A stretch of DNA of 64,000 nucleotides from Fremontodendron californicum (taxonomy: Eukaryota > Streptophyta > Magnoliopsida > Malvales > Malvaceae): positions 3,706,001-3,770,000 of the forward strand of contig JAULJL010000025.1 of NCBI GenBank assembly GCA_030761205.1. The letters are read 5' to 3'. Shown here in pieces: positions 60,623 through 64,000 of this stretch (positions within the stretch are counted from its first letter, which is position 1; every line of letters begins with the position of its first letter). The notes below the pieces were generated by a model. The model did no database searches. It was not told the origin of the DNA and was given only the letters and a program-made list of their open reading frames with translations. A program made the translations under genes and the position numbers.

Positions 60623-60849
60623 TTTAAAAAACGAACTTCGAATTTTTGACAATGAGTTTGAACACAACTTAGATCATCACCTCACTTACTACCTTAGTCT
60701 TACGAAAGTGAAGACTCATTCTGGATATCCCATCTCTTTCTCGTTTAGTTTTGAAATTCCTTGTCAGATTCTTCAGATATCGCCACTTGACTAATTGTAC
60801 CGAGGCTCGACCTTTCTTAAAGTAACGAATTTGACTTTGCAAGAATTGA

Positions 60850-61745
60850 AAATGGTACCCGGAGATTTTGAAAAATGTCATTTTGAAAGATGTTACCCGA
60901 AGGTTTATGAAAGCAGATACTTGGAGGTCTAAAAATGTTACTTCTTTGAAAGTGGTGCCCGGAGGTCTTATTCTTGACTTTGAGAATGATGTCCAGAGGT
61001 CTTTATCAAGGATTTTTTAGAAAGGTGCCCAGAGGTCTTGAAAACATGATTTTTGAGGATAATGTCCGGAGGTCTTGAAACAGTTGCCCGGAGGTCTTAA
61101 AAATGTCTTTTTTTTTTTTTAAAATGATGCCCGGAGGTCTTTAAAAATGTCTTTTCATTGAAAATGACGCCCGAAGGTCTTATCCATGATTTTTTAGAAT
61201 AATGCCCGGAGGTCTTTAAACAGGTGCCCGGAGGTCTTATAAAATTATCTTTTCTTTGAAAATGGTGCCCGGAGGTCTTATCCATGATTCTTGAGAATAA
61301 TGCCCGGAGGTCTCGAAACAGGTGCCCGGAGGTCTTATCCGTGATTTTTGAGAATAATGCCCGGAGGTCTGTTTGAAAATGTTTTTTCTTTGAAAATGGT
61401 GCCCGGAGGTCTTAAAAGAGGTAACCCGGAGGTTTTAGAATAGATGCCCGAAGGTCTTCTTTCTTTCTAATTTTCCTTTTCTTTCGCTGTGCCGGAAGGA
61501 TTTAAAAGAAATGCCCGGAGGTCTTAGAACAGGTGCCCGGAGGTCTTTTTTCTAATTTCTCTTTTTTGCTGTGCTCGGAGGTCTTGAAAAGGTAACCTGG
61601 AGGTTTTAAAACAGGTGCCCGGAGGTCTTCTTTTTTTCTAATTTTCTTTTTCTTTTTCTGTGCCCGGAGGACTTAAGAGAGGTAACCCGGAGGTTTTAAA
61701 AGAGGTTCCCGGAGGTCTTAAAAGAGGTGCCCGGAGGTCTTGGTG
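60850..61745. repeat. 'cccggaggtctt' array in element B
   Basis: The same core and fillers as 52756-53945, in the same orientation, but about 300 bases shorter. The start ('gaattgaaaatggtacccgga') and end ('cccggaggtcttggt') match those of element A, so the array was present in the common ancestor and has since changed in length. Confidence 0.9.
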
Positions 61746-64000
61746 GTCATTCCTGAAGATCATATCTTGGAAGAAAATCTCACTGAATGCTCAAATTCAA
61801 ATGTCAAAACTTCAAATAGTCAATGTCATGCATGAAATGTGAATGTCATGCGAAGTCAATGCATATGCCCCTGATGATGCATGTTCAAGTGCCCACGAAT
61901 AATGTACACATTTTACGACATGATGCAGATGCAAAACTTAATAAATATGTGAATGTTCAATGAATGATGCGAATATTCCCAATTGTTTTATTTTTTCTGA
62001 TCTTGGTTTAGCTTTTCCAAATCGTTTTTCCTCTTCGAAACAGACTGTATCCTGAAACGCTCGTGCCTCGTAAGAGATCAACCTTTTTCTTCACTTTGGA
62101 ACTATCTCTTTGCCTCGATAGTTTTTCAAAATTTTATCAACTGAAGTCCGAGCCAAATGTTCATTTCTTCTACCTCAATAGCTCCATACCTCTGGGCCAG
62201 AAGAACTTTTGCCTTATGCCAACATCGAAAATGGTTTCTTCTAAAAACATTTTTATTTATCTGCTTTTGCTTGCTCTTTTTTTTTTGAAAAATGTTTGCT
62301 TATTTACTGAAAGCTTTTGAGCTGAAAATGTCATCGTCTGATATTGTGATATCCACATCTCTTGAAGATTGATGATCACTGTTAGAAGTTTTTCTGAGTG
62401 TCAATTCGGATTTTTCAAATTGAGTCGGAAGGCTTGGTACCACAAGATTTTGGTTGATCCAAGGAGACTTCACAACAGGAAAAATGTATATCCTTTCTAG
62501 ACTCACAAATGGAACAGGTTTTGTAGAACATGAATTCTTTTTTTTTGGACTCAAACAAATTCAACCTTCTTTTAGTTTCCAAATCATGGCGTTTTGACAT
62601 ACGTCAAGGCTAGCTGGGGTGTTCAAATTGGAAAGTCAATTCTGGAAAGAAAAACGGTCTCAGTTTTTAAAAGTCAAACCTCCAAACGAGAGTTGACAGT
62701 TTTGGGATATTTTGGAATTCTCAGATATTCCTCGATTTCTTCAAAATGACCTTTTCTTTTGTTATGGCCTTGACAATACCATGAGCGACACCGAAATTCT
62801 TCCATTTTACTCTAGACTGCCCATGTTGGGTTTTCATCCTAGAGCCTCCTTCTTTCCATTTTTTCAAAAAAAAAAAAAAAAATTAAAAATGTTTCACCAT
62901 GCATTCAAGAAATTAAGACTTATCCAAAAAGGATTTTTAACCAGAAAGGAGACCGAAGTCTCATGCATTTCTCTAAGAATAGACTCATCAATTTAAATGA
63001 CTATGCTCGATCAAAATGGTCTTTTCAAGGTACGTAATGTAGGTCGAGGTTCGAGGTTCTGAAAAAAGATAAATAGGCCCAAACATGTGTTTAAGGTGAT
63101 CAAATCAAGGATCATTTCATGAGGAGGATTCTCTTCGAAGCATTTGTCTTTGCTGAGCTTTTCTCTTCATCCGATGATTTTCATCCGTTCTTTTCTTCCT
63201 CTTCTATTTTTTGCTTTCATTTTTTTCTTTTTATCTCCCTTTTTTTTGCATTTCTATTTTGACAAGGTGAGCCCGTAGTTGTTTGGAAGCTCAGATTTCT
63301 CTTTGATTCACGGCATTCTTTTTTTCGTTTTTGAACCAAGACTTCATTATCTGTGACCTTTGAAAAGGTCCTTCCTCGCATTTGCCCCCTAGTGTGGAAG
63401 GTGATCCTTGATCGGGGTTGAAAGAACAAAAGTATTTACTAGGCTCAAAAGAGGTAGCAAAAGGTTATTTTATAATTTGTGAAAGGATGATGAAAGATGG
63501 CAATTCTTCATCTCGGACACAAGCACGTTAATCGAAGAGTCATTCCTTAGAGGAAAATAATGAAAAGGTTTTTTCTTTCTTGAAACCATCTTGAATTTCA
63601 TAAATGCATGATGTCACACTCGTTTTTCATTTTTTTTTCATTTTTTTCTTTTTTTGATGCATGCTCCGAAAATTATTTCATCTTTATCCACCACGCGTCT
63701 TCCATATCTACAAATGATGCACCATTTGATTGGTCATACAAATGAGAATTCGTATCATAACGAGGAACACCTCGAGTCTTTTTTGCTCTCTGAAGGGACA
63801 AGAAAGAATATGGTTCAAAAACAGCTTTTTCTAGGAACACGAGAAAATCAGGTTTAGTCATTGTTACCTGAGACGTTAATCATGAAGTGACGTCTAGGCA
63901 ACTCTTGTTTTTGTGGTTACGGAAAGGGATGTGAATGGTTTTGGCATAACCTTGACACACATCAATTTACCATGATCTAGATTATTGAAAGAGGTTTCAC
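61746..64000 (-). mobile_element. Degenerate internal region of element B, cut by window end
   Basis: It aligns with 53946-56207 of element A to the last base of the window. By that alignment, its gag should begin about 500-600 bases beyond the window. No intact pol motif is seen. Confidence 0.7.

Overview
This is a plant nuclear window, about two thirds A+T, with GT-AG introns and many small transposable elements. It carries LNK1 (a plant-only clock cofactor) and a secretory class III peroxidase, so it is a land plant. Protein style and repeat types suggest a woody eudicot, perhaps Malvales, but that placement is a guess.

Genes lie in the left 37 kb. In order they are: a PUF-domain RNA-binding protein of the Pumilio-12 type (+, 5 coding exons, 5640-11470); LNK1 (+, 7 coding exons, 14736-19300) behind three perfect G-boxes; a GDSL lipase pseudogene (-, about 21371-21780); an unidentified 263-residue protein with a four-cysteine zinc-ribbon-like motif (-, 23236-25529); an endosulfine/ARPP19-type PP2A inhibitor with the FDSADW motif (+, 6 coding exons, 27681-29648); and a class III peroxidase (-, 3 exons, 35750-37222) flanked by broken 3' copies of itself. 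All exon chains given here keep an open frame from ATG to stop. The genes share no operon or pathway. LNK1 (clock, light), PUM12 (mRNA control) and ENSA (PP2A control) are independent housekeeping or regulatory units.

Between and inside the genes are many short DNA transposons. Several can be delimited to the base by target-site duplications: a TAGACCT-type hAT-like MITE family (8-bp duplications, five dated insertions), a 197-bp hAT-like MITE found inside introns of two different genes (8-bp duplications), a Tourist-like pair, and two Mutator-like foldbacks with perfect 9-bp duplications, one of which (45673-47163) is a giant nested hairpin. A 2.2-kb solo LTR with a 5-bp duplication lies at 39673-41901.

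The right 14 kb (49703-64000) is a repeat block: two copies of a Ty3/gypsy element, probably of the Tat/Ogre lineage, in minus orientation. Each has a 2.8-kb LTR, a polypurine tract and large arrays built on a 'cccggaggtctt' core. A gag fragment runs in frame up to the edge of the second LTR. No intact pol is visible. Both LTRs carry a conserved TATA box on the strand opposite to gag, and only the right element has a 40-bp satellite-like array.
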